64,000 nucleotides of DNA, taken from positions 1,674,001-1,738,000 of the forward strand of contig NZ_CP019698.1 of NCBI RefSeq assembly GCF_002005145.1, in the 5' to 3' direction. The notes under the pieces are model-generated. The model was given only the letters and a program-made list of their open reading frames with translations, did not search any database and was not told the DNA's origin. Made by a program: the position numbers and the translations under genes. The DNA comes from Desulforamulus ferrireducens. GTDB lineage: Bacteria > Bacillota > Desulfotomaculia > Desulfotomaculales > Desulfotomaculaceae. This document shows positions 52,761 through 61,891 of the stretch, in pieces; the stretch's first letter is position 1; each line of letters begins with the position of its first letter.

Positions 52761-55556
52761 ATGTTGACCTTTGTGGCCATAGACCTGGAAACTACCGGCC
52801 TAAATCGCTGGCAAGATGAAATTATCGAAATTGGTTTAGTAAGAGTAGAGGAAGGGCAAGTGGTTGAGACATGGCAAACCTTTCTCCGTCCCAGTTTTTC
52901 TTTGCCGGTGAGAATTAAAAGATTAACGGGGATTAAGGATGAAGATTTAGCAACTGCACCTACTCTAGCTGAAGTAAAGGAACAGGTTAGAAGTTTTATT
53001 GGCCATTTGCCTCTGGTGGGTCATAATGTTCAGTTCGACCGAGATTTTTTAGCCACTGCTTGTAACTGGCCAATCACCAACCCCCTCTATGATACCCTGG
53101 AACTGTCCAGATATTTATTGCCTTCCGCCATGAGTCATCGTCTGGGTGATTTATGCAAGCTCTTTGCTCTAGAACAGGAACAAGCTCACCGTGCCTTAGC
53201 CGATGCTCAAAATTCCGCTCGGCTACTATTAAAACTACTGGAACGATTAAACGATTTTGAACCTGAGTTGATCTGGCAAATGAGTTTGCTACTAAAGCAA
53301 AGTGGTAGTGTCTGGCATACGTTTTTTCATACCCTGGGTAGCGAACTGCTCAAAAAGTTTCCTGATAAAAAAATCAGCACGAAGACTTTTGGCGTAAAAA
53401 TAGACCAAATTGCTTTGCGCGAGCGTATTCAACATGAAAAACAACCCATTTCTTTAGATGATTGCTGGCAGATTTTAGGCCCCGGCGGTTCCCTGGCAGT
53501 CAACCTGCCCAGATTTGTGTATCGGCCACAGCAATTTGATATGGTGACTACAGTGGTACAAGCTCTTAACGAGACCAATACAGCCCTGGTGGAGGCAGGT
53601 ACCGGTACAGGAAAGTCATTGGCTTATTTAATTCCTGCCATCCTCTGGGCTCGACAAAATGGTGAGCGTGTGCTGGTAACCACCCATACCATTACCCTGC
53701 AGGAACAACTTTGGCAGAAGGATGTACCGCTGTTATCTAATTTGCCGGGGTTAAAGACCTATGCCGCTTTATTGAAAGGGCGTAGTAATTATCTTTGCCT
53801 AAGACGTTGGCAGGCAGTGATGGAGGAAGCTCATCATAGTCCGGAAGAAGCAAGTTTTTTAACCAAAATACTGGTTTGGTTGCAGGAAACACAGACCGGG
53901 GACAGGAGCGAGCTCCATGTTCACTGCCAGGAATTGGAATACTGGTATAGTATTTGCTCCGACAGTGAAGGTTGCCTGGGTAATCGCTGCCGATATTCTG
54001 GCGAAAACTGTTTTTATAATGCTGCCAAAAAGCGTGCTGAGCAAGCTGACGTAATAATTGTCAATCATTCTCTCCTACTTAGTGATGTCAGTGCGGATAA
54101 CCGTATCCTGCCCACCTATGGCCCATTAATTATCGATGAGGCTCACCATCTGGAGAGTTGTGCCACAGAGCATTTAGGCCATCAATGCTCACGCACGGAA
54201 ATGTTGCGTTGGCTCTCTGTTACCGGTAAACAATTAGCTAAGCTAGAAAAGATAACTTTAACTGAAGACCCGGCCAGCTGGGAAAAAAGCCTTAACCAAT
54301 CTGCGGAGGTACGGCAAAGATGCCGGGAAGCCGCCCTGAGCTTCTTTGAGATGTTACTGCGCTGGCTAGAGACGACAGCCAACAATAGCGATGGGCGCCG
54401 CGCCTTACGCTTTGCTGCCGATGGCAATTTAGACGGTATCCCATGTCTTCCCCCTGCGGTGGAGAGTGAATTGGATAATCTTTTATTTAATCTGAGAAGT
54501 TTATGTCAGGTCATGCGACAGTTAGCAGACCGCCTGACGGATTGGTCTGCCTGGCGGGAGGACTTACCTGGTACTGCCCGGGATTTATTGGCCAGGATCA
54601 CGGCAGGGGAAGAGCTGGCCCAAAGCCTGGAGTGGATCTGCCGCAATCACCAGGAAGATTATGTCTACTGGGTGGAAGGGGGCGGCGAACAAGGGGAAGT
54701 GGTGTTACGATCCGCCCCGGTGGAGGTGGGTGCCTTACTGCATGCCAAACTCTTTGCGGAATCCCGTCCGGTGATCCTAACCTCTGCCACCATGGCGGTG
54801 GACGGTCATTTTAAGCACTTTATTAAAAGTACTGGTTTGGATTTACTGCCCCCTGGCAGGCTTATCCATAAGCTGTTAGATTCACCCTTTCAATACAACG
54901 AACAAGCTTTATTATGTGCCGTCAAAGATTTAGCACAGCCAGGCCCCGGGGGAGAAAAAGCCTATTGCGATCAATTGGCCCAGGCCATCTTTCATCTGTC
55001 CCTGGCAGTTCAGGGGCGCACTTTGGTTTTGTTTACCTCTCACCGAATCTTAAGAGAGGTCTATCATCGTTTGAAAGAGCCTTACGAGGTTGAGGATATT
55101 TGTTTGTTAGGGCATGAACTGGATGGTAGTAGAAACCGCCTGGTTGAACTTTTCAAAGAGGGTAACCGTACTGTCCTGTTTGGTGCCGCAAGTTTTTGGG
55201 AGGGTGTTGATATTCCGGGAAATGCTTTATCCTGTGTAATTATTGTCAAACTTCCCTTTGCACCGCCCAATCATCCGGTGATGGAAGCAAAGGTACAAAG
55301 GATCAAACGGCAGGGTCGCAATGCCTTTACAGAATATCAGCTACCCCAGGCTATTATTAAATTCAAACAGGGATTTGGCAGACTTATTCGCGACTCACAG
55401 GATAAAGGAGTAGTAGTGGTATTGGATAGTCGGTTATTGGAAAAAAGGTACGGTGTAAAAATTTTCAACTCCCTGCCTGTAAGGGAGCATTTTCGAGGAA
55501 ACTGGCAGGAAATTGTCGAAAAAGTAAAGTTATGGTTGGCTAAGGGTGAAGAATAA
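52761..55556 (+). CDS. dinG: DinG-family helicase with N-terminal exonuclease domain
   Basis: DNA helicase/exonuclease of 931 residues. Residues 1-165 are a DnaQ-like 3'-5' exonuclease domain (FVAIDLETTGLNRWQDEIIE, later LVGHNVQFDRDFL, and HRALADAQNSARL). The helicase domain carries Walker A ALVEAGTGTGKSLAYL, the DEAH box IIDEAHHLE, and motif VI in FKQGFGRLIRDSQDKG. Cysteines in CSDSEGCLGNRCRYSGENC match the Fe-S cluster position of DinG/XPD helicases. It probably acts in DNA repair. ATG 52761 has only a weak ribosome site. Confidence 0.92.
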   Translation: MLTFVAIDLETTGLNRWQDEIIEIGLVRVEEGQVVETWQTFLRPSFSLPVRIKRLTGIKDEDLATAPTLAEVKEQVRSFIGHLPLVGHNVQFDRDFLATACNWPITNPLYDTLELSRYLLPSAMSHRLGDLCKLFALEQEQAHRALADAQNSARLLLKLLERLNDFEPELIWQMSLLLKQSGSVWHTFFHTLGSELLKKFPDKKISTKTFGVKIDQIALRERIQHEKQPISLDDCWQILGPGGSLAVNLPRFVYRPQQFDMVTTVVQALNETNTALVEAGTGTGKSLAYLIPAILWARQNGERVLVTTHTITLQEQLWQKDVPLLSNLPGLKTYAALLKGRSNYLCLRRWQAVMEEAHHSPEEASFLTKILVWLQETQTGDRSELHVHCQELEYWYSICSDSEGCLGNRCRYSGENCFYNAAKKRAEQADVIIVNHSLLLSDVSADNRILPTYGPLIIDEAHHLESCATEHLGHQCSRTEMLRWLSVTGKQLAKLEKITLTEDPASWEKSLNQSAEVRQRCREAALSFFEMLLRWLETTANNSDGRRALRFAADGNLDGIPCLPPAVESELDNLLFNLRSLCQVMRQLADRLTDWSAWREDLPGTARDLLARITAGEELAQSLEWICRNHQEDYVYWVEGGGEQGEVVLRSAPVEVGALLHAKLFAESRPVILTSATMAVDGHFKHFIKSTGLDLLPPGRLIHKLLDSPFQYNEQALLCAVKDLAQPGPGGEKAYCDQLAQAIFHLSLAVQGRTLVLFTSHRILREVYHRLKEPYEVEDICLLGHELDGSRNRLVELFKEGNRTVLFGAASFWEGVDIPGNALSCVIIVKLPFAPPNHPVMEAKVQRIKRQGRNAFTEYQLPQAIIKFKQGFGRLIRDSQDKGVVVVLDSRLLEKRYGVKIFNSLPVREHFRGNWQEIVEKVKLWLAKGEE

Positions 55557-55636
55557 TTTGGCTTACCCCTTTCCCTTCAATTGGTTGAATGATAGAATAG
55601 AGTAATGATAATGGATTCAATGATGGGAGGTTGCCC

Positions 55637-56143
55637 ATGAGGGGTGGTCAACACATACCCAGTTTATTTACACTGGGTAATTTAATATTTGGCGTTTTTG
55701 CTCTGGTTTTGGCCTTGGATGAGCAATATATTCAAGGCGGTCTAATGATATTATTAGCAGGCGTAATGGATTATCTAGATGGCAAAGTGGCCCGTAAACT
55801 ACAGGTTTCTTCAGACTTCGGTAAAGAACTTGATTCCTTGGCCGATCTGGTTTCCTTTGGCGTGGCACCGGCAATTTTAGCTTATGCCCTCAAGCTCTCA
55901 GACTGGGGCTATTTGGGATTAGCCATTTCTTTGGCTTTTGTTATGTGTGGCGCTTTACGATTAGCCCGTTTTAATGTCACCACATTCACCGGTAGTTTTA
56001 TGGGAGTACCCATTACCGTAGCCGGTGGCATCGTAGCACTTCTAATTATCTTGCCTGGTAACTTACCGGTTTTGGTCTTGCCTCTGGCTATGTTACTTTT
56101 GTCTTACCTAATGGTTAGCAAAATAAAGGTACCAAAATTCTAA
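55637..56143 (+). CDS. pssA: CDP-diacylglycerol-serine O-phosphatidyltransferase
   Basis: Membrane enzyme making phosphatidylserine from CDP-diacylglycerol and serine. The CDP-alcohol phosphotransferase motif D-G-x2-A-R-x8-G-x3-D-x3-D is complete in DYLDGKVARKLQ followed by DFGKELDSLAD. It has 168 residues with several membrane helices. ATG 55637 is 6 nt after GGGAGG; the TTG at 55631 is too close to that site. A terminator follows. Confidence 0.92.
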   Translation: MRGGQHIPSLFTLGNLIFGVFALVLALDEQYIQGGLMILLAGVMDYLDGKVARKLQVSSDFGKELDSLADLVSFGVAPAILAYALKLSDWGYLGLAISLAFVMCGALRLARFNVTTFTGSFMGVPITVAGGIVALLIILPGNLPVLVLPLAMLLLSYLMVSKIKVPKF

Positions 56144-56172
56144 AAATACCACTGTTATGGTGGTATTTTTTT
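56142..56172 (+). terminator. Rho-independent terminator of pssA
   Basis: AAAAATACCA (56142-56151) pairs with TGGTATTTTT (56161-56170), with further T. Confidence 0.88.
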
Positions 56173-56206
56173 CTCGTTGTCGTCATATTGTTACACAGAT
56201 GCACAA

Positions 56207-56234
56207 ATATTGCCCCCAAGTCGTAATATACAAG
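56207..56234 (+). promoter_or_regulatory. Candidate sigma-E (sporulation) promoter of spoVM
   Basis: ATATT at 56207-56211, a 15-bp spacer and TATACAAG at 56227-56234 match the mother-cell sigma-E pattern (ATATT and CATACAAT with 14-15 bp between). It lies 30 bp before the spoVM start, and spoVM is sigma-E-dependent in Bacillus. Confidence 0.5.
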
Positions 56235-56264
56235 GAATTCAAATATGAACAAGGGGTGAGCGAG

Positions 56265-56330
56265 ATGCGCGTGTACTTTGTACGGCTTCCCAACTTTATT
56301 AGGTCTTTGTTATTAAAAATATGGAATTAG
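56265..56330 (+). CDS. spoVM: Stage V sporulation protein M (spore coat/cortex morphogenesis)
   Basis: A 21-residue ORF (ATG 56265, TAG 56328-56330) behind AAGGGGTGAG. It starts MRVYFVRLPNF and is amphipathic. Alignment with Bacillus subtilis SpoVM (26 residues, starting MKFYTIKLPKF) gives identity or conservative change at most of the first 11 positions, including Tyr4, Leu8, the essential Pro9 and Phe11. SpoVM sits on the forespore surface by sensing positive membrane curvature and anchors SpoIVA. The gene is single, with a sigma-E-like promoter upstream and its own terminator downstream. It is five residues shorter than the Bacillus protein. Confidence 0.85.
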   Translation: MRVYFVRLPNFIRSLLLKIWN

Positions 56331-56331
56331 T

Positions 56332-56363
56332 TACAAGGCAGGCCTAATGGGCTTGCCTTGTAC
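56332..56363 (+). terminator. Terminator of spoVM
   Basis: TACAAGGCAGGCC (56332-56344) pairs with GGGCTTGCCTTGTA (56350-56363), then CATTTT. It is a strong stem starting one base after the spoVM stop. Confidence 0.8.
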
Positions 56364-56484
56364 ATTTTAGAGATATTAACATCCTTAAAATAATCTTACA
56401 TTATTTTCCGTCTGAAGGATTCTTAAAAAGCCGCGTCGAATTAGCAAAATATAACAATTATGGTGTAATATGCAGGGGTGGGTG

Positions 56485-57711
56485 ATGGCAATGACAATTA
56501 AACAATCGGTTACCTTTATCGGGGTTTTTGTTGTTGCACTTGCCCTTTCTCATTATGTAAGCTATATATATCAATTAAGTCCTTGGCTGGACTTTGTTCT
56601 TAGCACCATAGCAGCACTTGGTGCCGCCACCTATTTTTTGATAAAGTTTGGTAGAAAAAAGGGTAAAATACTACATTTCTTGAACAATATCGATATAGCC
56701 CTCATTGTCACAGACAATCAGGGAAATATTACACTTATTAATAGTAAGGCCAAGGAGATGTTTGGCTTAGGTCAAAGGGAAAAGATCAACATCAAAGAAA
56801 TGCCTTTGGATAAAGACAGTCCATTACATTATTTGGTGAGAACCCTCAACGGTAGCCAGGTTTACCAGGAACCCTATTTTACCTCCCAGAGTGGTGAAAA
56901 TATTCAATATTTCTACATCAACGCCACTAACATTTTAAATGAGCAGGGGCAACCTGTGGGGGCAATATTAGTGGCCTGGCCCGTTTCTGAGCAATCCTTT
57001 CATGGCCTGCAATTAAGTCAATCGGGAAAGCTTACTATGATTGGCGAATTAGCCGCGGGAACTGCTCATGAAATTCGTAACCCCCTAACATCGGTCAGGG
57101 GATTAATCCAGATTATTGATCAGCGCCTGCTTCCGCAGGACCCAACCAAAGAATATCTCTCTGTCATTATGCGGGAGATTGATCAAATTAACCATATTAT
57201 TAAAGAACTGTTACTGCTGGCACGCCGCACCACGCCTAACCTTAGTTTTACTTCTTTACCTGCCATACTGGATCATGTCTTGTCTTTAATTGAGGGGGAA
57301 GCTGCCAGTAAAGGTATTATCATAAATAAAAAATATCAGGATAATCTACCCTTAATGGTGTTGGATGAAGATCAAATTAAACAAGTTTTTTGGCACTTAG
57401 CTTCCAATGCCATCAACGCTATGTCTATGGGCGGGCAACTAACCGTAGCTGTGACATATTATGAACAACAGGAACAGGTAGAAATTAATTTTATCGACAC
57501 AGGAACGGGTATCAGCAAAGAAAATATCTCCCGTATATTTTTACCCTTCTTTACTACCAGAGCTGAAGGAACCGGGTTGGGCTTGCCGGTGAGCTACCAA
57601 ATAGTGGATAATCATGGTGGTAAACTTTCGGTTAAATCGGCAATAGGCAAAGGTAGCACTTTTACAATAAAGCTACCTCTGGTTAATTACCAAAACACTA
57701 AGGCCTCTTAA
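56485..57711 (+). CDS. PAS-domain sensor histidine kinase (sporulation-kinase type)
   Basis: Membrane sensor kinase of about 408 residues. Two N-terminal membrane segments (FIGVFVVALALSHYVSYIY and FVLSTIAALGAATYFLI) precede a PAS domain (DIALIVTDNQGNITLINSKA), then the phospho-accepting H-box GTAHEIRNPLTSVRGLI and an ATPase domain with DTGTGISKENI and AEGTGLGLPVSYQIV. The pattern matches KinB/KinE-like kinases feeding Spo0 phosphorelays. No response regulator is adjacent, which is normal for such orphan kinases. ATG 56485 or 56491 behind GGGGTGGGTG is likely; an in-frame ATG also exists at 56470. Confidence 0.87.
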   Translation: MAMTIKQSVTFIGVFVVALALSHYVSYIYQLSPWLDFVLSTIAALGAATYFLIKFGRKKGKILHFLNNIDIALIVTDNQGNITLINSKAKEMFGLGQREKINIKEMPLDKDSPLHYLVRTLNGSQVYQEPYFTSQSGENIQYFYINATNILNEQGQPVGAILVAWPVSEQSFHGLQLSQSGKLTMIGELAAGTAHEIRNPLTSVRGLIQIIDQRLLPQDPTKEYLSVIMREIDQINHIIKELLLLARRTTPNLSFTSLPAILDHVLSLIEGEAASKGIIINKKYQDNLPLMVLDEDQIKQVFWHLASNAINAMSMGGQLTVAVTYYEQQEQVEINFIDTGTGISKENISRIFLPFFTTRAEGTGLGLPVSYQIVDNHGGKLSVKSAIGKGSTFTIKLPLVNYQNTKAS

Positions 57712-57716
57712 TATGT

Positions 57717-58118
57717 TTAAGAGGCCAAACCTACGCCCAGGGTACCGCCCAAACCCCCTGCTACCAGTGTGAGAGTTAATTTTCCCAATGCCCCCATGAA
57801 AAGGACGTTGCCTGGCAAAAAGAAACCTACGAGGATCCAGATGAGAATGAAGGTAGCCACTCCTACACCTAAACCGTTAAATAAACCCTTAGTACCGGCT
57901 CTTTTGGCAGCGTAGGCACCGCCTATGGCAACACTAAGAAAAAGAATGATAGCTGCTGCCCAGGGCATGGTATTCTCGGAAAGACTGGTAAAATAATAAC
58001 ACAGTCCCGCCAGAGTGCTGAGAATTAATGAAAGACCCAATGCTACTAAAGTGCCCCGGTAAATGGAGGAAAAATGTAATACCGGTGTTCCCGGTGTTTC
58101 TGGTTTGCGCAGGGCCAT
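57717..58118 (-). CDS. TIGR04086-family membrane protein
   Basis: A 133-residue protein with four predicted membrane segments, matching from memory the TIGR04086 family of Firmicute membrane proteins. The block GGAYAAKRAGTKGLFNGLGV is characteristic. The minus-strand ATG at 58118 follows AGGAGGTAAAAAGTT. Function unknown. Confidence 0.78.
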   Translation of the reverse strand: MALRKPETPGTPVLHFSSIYRGTLVALGLSLILSTLAGLCYYFTSLSENTMPWAAAIILFLSVAIGGAYAAKRAGTKGLFNGLGVGVATFILIWILVGFFLPGNVLFMGALGKLTLTLVAGGLGGTLGVGLAS

Positions 58119-58198
58119 AACTTTTTACCTCCTTACACTTTTATCATATCTTTATGGATACGCTTTGCATTTTATGACAGAATTAAGGAGTTATGACA

Positions 58199-58795
58199 AT
58201 GGATAAAGATTTTACCTTAAGTTATCAAATAGGGGATGCTTTGTATCTCAATATTACCAATCGTTGTTCCAACAATTGTGCCTTTTGTATTCGGGATACT
58301 GCCGAAGGAGTCGGTTATCATCTTTGGCTGCAAAAAGAACCCACTGCCGAGGAAATCTTAGCAACCATAGAGAATCCTTCACAATACCGGGAAATTGTCT
58401 TCTGTGGTTATGGGGAACCCCTCTGTCGCCTGGAAATTGTCAAAGAAGTGGCAGCCGCCTTAAAGGAGCGGGGAGCCCGTTCCATTCGGATAAATACCAA
58501 TGGCCAAGCAAATCTGTTTTATGGCCGCAATATCGTACCCGACCTGGCTGGTTTGGTGGATGTTATCTCCATTTCTTTAAATGCCCATAATGCTGCTACC
58601 TATGTGGAGCTTTGCCGTCCCCAGCAAGGTGAAGAAGCTTATTATGCCATGCTTAATTTTGCTAAAAAATGTGTGGGAGTGATACCCAGGGTGGTTTTAT
58701 CGGTGGTAGAATGGCCGGGCGTGGATGTGGAAGCCTGCCGAGCCATTGCCCGGGACCTGGGAGCGGAATTTAGATTAAGAAAATATTCAGGTTAG
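58199..58795 (+). CDS. TatD-associated radical SAM protein
   Basis: Radical SAM enzyme of 198 residues. The cluster motif C-x3-C-x2-C is in NRCSNNCAFCIRD, and FCGYGEPLCRLE is the GGEP-like element. The sequence resembles the small 'TatD-linked' radical SAM family. No tatD gene is present nearby. AAGGAG lies 8 nt before ATG 58199 and only 2 nt before ATG 58193, so 58199 is preferred. Substrate is unknown. Confidence 0.8.
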   Translation: MDKDFTLSYQIGDALYLNITNRCSNNCAFCIRDTAEGVGYHLWLQKEPTAEEILATIENPSQYREIVFCGYGEPLCRLEIVKEVAAALKERGARSIRINTNGQANLFYGRNIVPDLAGLVDVISISLNAHNAATYVELCRPQQGEEAYYAMLNFAKKCVGVIPRVVLSVVEWPGVDVEACRAIARDLGAEFRLRKYSG

Positions 58796-58809
58796 TCTAA
58801 AATAAAGAA

Positions 58810-58837
58810 AACCCCTCGGTTATAAAACCAAGGGGTT
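58810..58837. terminator. Bidirectional terminator between convergent genes
   Basis: AACCCCTCGGTT (58810-58821) pairs with AACCAAGGGGTT (58826-58837) with one mismatch, flanked by A-rich sequence on the left. Confidence 0.75.
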
Positions 58838-58842
58838 ATAAG

Positions 58843-59028
58843 TTATTCTGCCAGGGGGTTATCTCCGGTCCCCATGGAGCGATCCTTCTTTTGGTTGGTA
58901 TCATAAAAATCCTGTTCCCATTTACCGTCTACATTGACTTGGGTTGCTGAACCGGTAGGCTCAGCAACAAATTTCTTTCCTTTATCAAAGTCATCTAAGC
59001 GGTAACTTTTGTTCTTACCTTTATTCAT
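58843..59028 (-). CDS. Orphan small protein, paralogue of the one at 45575
   Basis: A 61-residue, polar, Lys- and Asp-rich protein starting MNKGKNKSYRLDDFDKGK. It holds the blocks AEPTGSATQVNVDGKWEQ and GTGDNPLAE, shared with the 58-residue protein encoded at 45575. The minus-strand ATG at 59028 follows GGGAGGAAATTAT; an upstream ATG at 59043 overlaps that site. Function unknown; the small size and composition would suit a spore or stress protein, but nothing proves it. Confidence 0.75.
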   Translation of the reverse strand: MNKGKNKSYRLDDFDKGKKFVAEPTGSATQVNVDGKWEQDFYDTNQKKDRSMGTGDNPLAE

Positions 59029-59086
59029 ATAATTTCCTCCCATCAGCTACTTGGTTTATCAGTAGTCTTGCCCGGGTTGATTTAGT

Positions 59087-59106
59087 TATACACCCAGGGG
59101 GGAGAC
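59087..59106. promoter_or_regulatory. Possible copper-responsive operator upstream of copA
   Basis: TATACACCCAGGGGGGAGAC is a G/C-tract pseudo-palindrome resembling CsoR operators, 55 bp before copA. No regulator gene is nearby and the match is approximate. Confidence 0.28.
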
Positions 59107-59160
59107 TATTTAAAGTGACTTGTTACATAGTGATTATATCGCGCAGGTGGTGATAGAATT

Positions 59161-61572
59161 ATGGGTGTGCAGACAAAGCTAAGGATTACCGGTATGAGTT
59201 GTGCCGCCTGTTCCGCCCGTATTGAAAGGGTTTTAGCCAAACAACCTGGTATAGTCAAGGCGCAGGTAAATTTAGCCGGGGAAACGGCTACTGTGGAGTA
59301 TAACCCTGACAACATAAGCTTAACGGGTATAATTAAAAAAATTGAAGAGATCGGCTTTGGTGTAGCCCGTCAAAGTACGGATATTAAAATAAAGGGTATG
59401 ACCTGCGCTGCCTGTTCCTCCCGGGTGGAAAGGGTGTTAAAAAAGCTGCCGGGAGTTTTTGAGGCTTCGGTTAATCTGGCCACTGAAAGGGCTGCGGTGG
59501 TTTTTAACCCTGCGGAACTGACGCCGGCTGACTTGGGCAAAGCGATCAAAGAAGCGGGCTACACGCCGGTGGCGGCAGAGGAAAGCAGTGATCTGGATCG
59601 GGAACAGCAGGAAAGACAGAGGGAGATTACCCACCAACGCCGGATGTTCATGCTGGCCGCAATTTTCTCTCTGCCCCTGTTGGCCTTTATGGTGGTAATG
59701 CTGGTTAAGGGACACTCTGCCATGACTTTAGGCGGCATTTTCCATCCCTACAGCCAATTTTTCTTTGCTACGGTAATTCAATTTGGACCGGGTTGGCATT
59801 TTTATAAGGACGCCTATCGCTCCCTGCGGGGTGGCGGTGCAAATATGTCGGTTTTGGTAGCTCTGGGAACCAGTGCGGCTTACTTTTACAGTGTAGCAGC
59901 CACTTTCTTTGGTGAACAAATCGGACAAACCGAAGTTTATTACGAAACCGGTGGCATTATTATTACCCTGGTCCTGTTGGGTAAAATGTTGGAAGCCCGG
60001 GCTAAGGGTAGGACTTCGGAAGCCATCCGCAAACTCATGGGTCTAAGACCCAAAACCGCCAGAGTACTGCGGGGTGGGGAAGAACGGGAGATCCCCATTG
60101 AAGATGTGCTGGTAGGAGATTTCCTGGTGGTACGTCCGGGGGAAAAAATTCCGGTGGATGGCATCATTACCGAAGGAACTTCCACGGTAGATGAAAGTAT
60201 GCTCACCGGCGAAAGTGTGCCGATAGATAAGCAGCCTGGTGATGAGGTTATCGGTGCCACCATTAATAAATTAGGTACCTTTACCTTTAAAGCAACTAAG
60301 GTAGGCAAAGATACCGCCCTATCGCAAATCATCCGTATTGTGGAGGACGCCCAAGGGAGTAAAGCTCCTATACAGCGCATGGCCGACGTGATATCTTCCT
60401 ACTTTGTACCTGCCGTGGTGGTTATAGCCTTGCTCACCTTTGCATCCTGGTACTTTGTGGCAACCCCTGGAGATTTGTCCCATGCTTTGCTAACCGCCAC
60501 CGCTGTCTTGGTCATAGCCTGTCCTTGTGCCCTGGGTTTAGCCACTCCCACTTCCATTATGGTGGGAACAGGTAAAGGGGCAGAATTGGGTATCTTGATT
60601 AAAGGCGGCGAACACCTGGAAAACACCCATCGCCTTAATACCGTGGTGTTGGATAAAACCGGCACCATCACCTACGGTCAACCGAAGTTAACCGATTTAT
60701 TGACAGTGGGAGCTTTTGCCGGCCAGGAGGACAAGGTCTTGCAGTTAGCTGCAGCAGTGGAAAAGAACTCCGAACACCCGCTGGCCCAGGCCATCGTGGA
60801 GGCTGCGGGCAAGCTGACACAGACCAGCTCAGATTTTACTGCCATTCCCGGTTATGGGGTAAAGGCCCGGGTAGCAGATGCTGAAGTGTTACTGGGTACC
60901 GGTAAACTCATGGAACAGCATAAAGTAGATTTTCGGCCCTGGCTGGAGCCTAAAGAAACCTTGGAGGGACAGGGAAAAACCGTGATGTTAATGGCGGTGG
61001 ATGGCCAACCAGCAGGACTCTTAGCGGTGGCAGATACAGTAAAGGAGGAGTCAGCTGCAGCTATTAAAAAGTTGCAGTCCATGGGCATTGAGGTTTGGAT
61101 GCTTACCGGAGATAATGAGCGAACTGCCCGCACCATTGCCGAACAGGTGGGCATTAAAAATATTTTGGCAGAGGTACTGCCAGAGGATAAGGCGCAAAAG
61201 GTGAAGGAACTCAAGGAACAACAAAAAGTAGTGGGCATGGTGGGTGATGGAATCAACGATGCCCCTGCCCTGGCCACGGCGGATGTGGGGTTTGCCATAG
61301 GCACAGGTACTGATGTAGCCATGGAAGCGGCTGATATCACCTTAATGCGGGGCAATCTCTGGGGTGTGGTGGATAGTATTGCCCTGTCCCGGGCAACCAT
61401 TAAAAATATTCGACAAAATCTTTTTTGGGCGTTATTTTATAATACCGTAGGCATCCCGGTGGCAGCTTTAGGTTTGTTAAATCCGGTATTGGCGGGTGCA
61501 GCTATGGCCTTTAGCTCAGTATCGGTGGTAACTAACGCCCTGCGCTTAAAATCCTTTAAAATCCAACATTAA
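59161..61572 (+). CDS. copA: Copper-exporting P-type ATPase CopA
   Basis: P1B-type ATPase pumping Cu(I) out of the cell, with 803 residues. Two N-terminal heavy-metal domains carry GMSCAACS and GMTCAACS. The transport site CPC lies in [15 protein letters not shown], the phosphorylation motif in [12 protein letters not shown], the HP motif in [13 protein letters not shown] and the nucleotide hinge in [23 protein letters not shown] in helix 7 and MAFSSVSV in helix 8 support Cu(I) specificity. ATG 59161 follows AGGTGGTGATAGAATT. It is followed by copZ after 20 bp. Confidence 0.95.
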   Translation: MGVQTKLRITGMSCAACSARIERVLAKQPGIVKAQVNLAGETATVEYNPDNISLTGIIKKIEEIGFGVARQSTDIKIKGMTCAACSSRVERVLKKLPGVFEASVNLATERAAVVFNPAELTPADLGKAIKEAGYTPVAAEESSDLDREQQERQREITHQRRMFMLAAIFSLPLLAFMVVMLVKGHSAMTLGGIFHPYSQFFFATVIQFGPGWHFYKDAYRSLRGGGANMSVLVALGTSAAYFYSVAATFFGEQIGQTEVYYETGGIIITLVLLGKMLEARAKGRTSEAIRKLMGLRPKTARVLRGGEEREIPIEDVLVGDFLVVRPGEKIPVDGIITEGTSTVDESMLTGESVPIDKQPGDEVIGATINKLGTFTFKATKVGKDTALSQIIRIVEDAQGSKAPIQRMADVISSYFVPAVVVIALLTFASWYFVATPGDLSHALLTATAVLVIACPCALGLATPTSIMVGTGKGAELGILIKGGEHLENTHRLNTVVLDKTGTITYGQPKLTDLLTVGAFAGQEDKVLQLAAAVEKNSEHPLAQAIVEAAGKLTQTSSDFTAIPGYGVKARVADAEVLLGTGKLMEQHKVDFRPWLEPKETLEGQGKTVMLMAVDGQPAGLLAVADTVKEESAAAIKKLQSMGIEVWMLTGDNERTARTIAEQVGIKNILAEVLPEDKAQKVKELKEQQKVVGMVGDGINDAPALATADVGFAIGTGTDVAMEAADITLMRGNLWGVVDSIALSRATIKNIRQNLFWALFYNTVGIPVAALGLLNPVLAGAAMAFSSVSVVTNALRLKSFKIQH

Positions 61573-61592
61573 TAAACAAGGAGGAGAAACAA

Positions 61593-61802
61593 ATGGCAGA
61601 AACCATTACCCTTAAAGTGGAAGGTATGAGTTGCAACCACTGTAAGATGGCAGTGGAAAAGGCAGTGCAAAAATTAGCTGGTGTGCAATCTGTAGAAGCT
61701 ACCCCCTCAGAAAATTTAGTGAAGATTACCACTGACGGCAGCAGTGATCTGGCAGCCATTAAAGAAGCCATAACAGAAGAAGGCTATACAGTTGTAGATT
61801 AA
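61593..61802 (+). CDS. copZ: Copper chaperone CopZ
   Basis: A 69-residue heavy-metal-associated domain protein. The Cu(I) site is C-x2-C in VEGMSCNHCKMAVEKAV. It hands copper to CopA, encoded just upstream. ATG 61593 follows AAGGAGGAGAAACAA. The operon is closed by a terminator. Confidence 0.94.
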   Translation: MAETITLKVEGMSCNHCKMAVEKAVQKLAGVQSVEATPSENLVKITTDGSSDLAAIKEAITEEGYTVVD

Positions 61803-61824
61803 AGCCCCCCCAAACGGGGGTTTT
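61803..61824 (+). terminator. Terminator of copAZ
   Basis: CCCCC (61806-61810) pairs with GGGGG (61816-61820), followed by TTTT. Confidence 0.82.
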
Positions 61825-61891
61825 CTTATACCCTACATAAGAGTAATAACCGGAGTAATAATATACTTGACTAAGCAAAAGAGGTGAAGAT

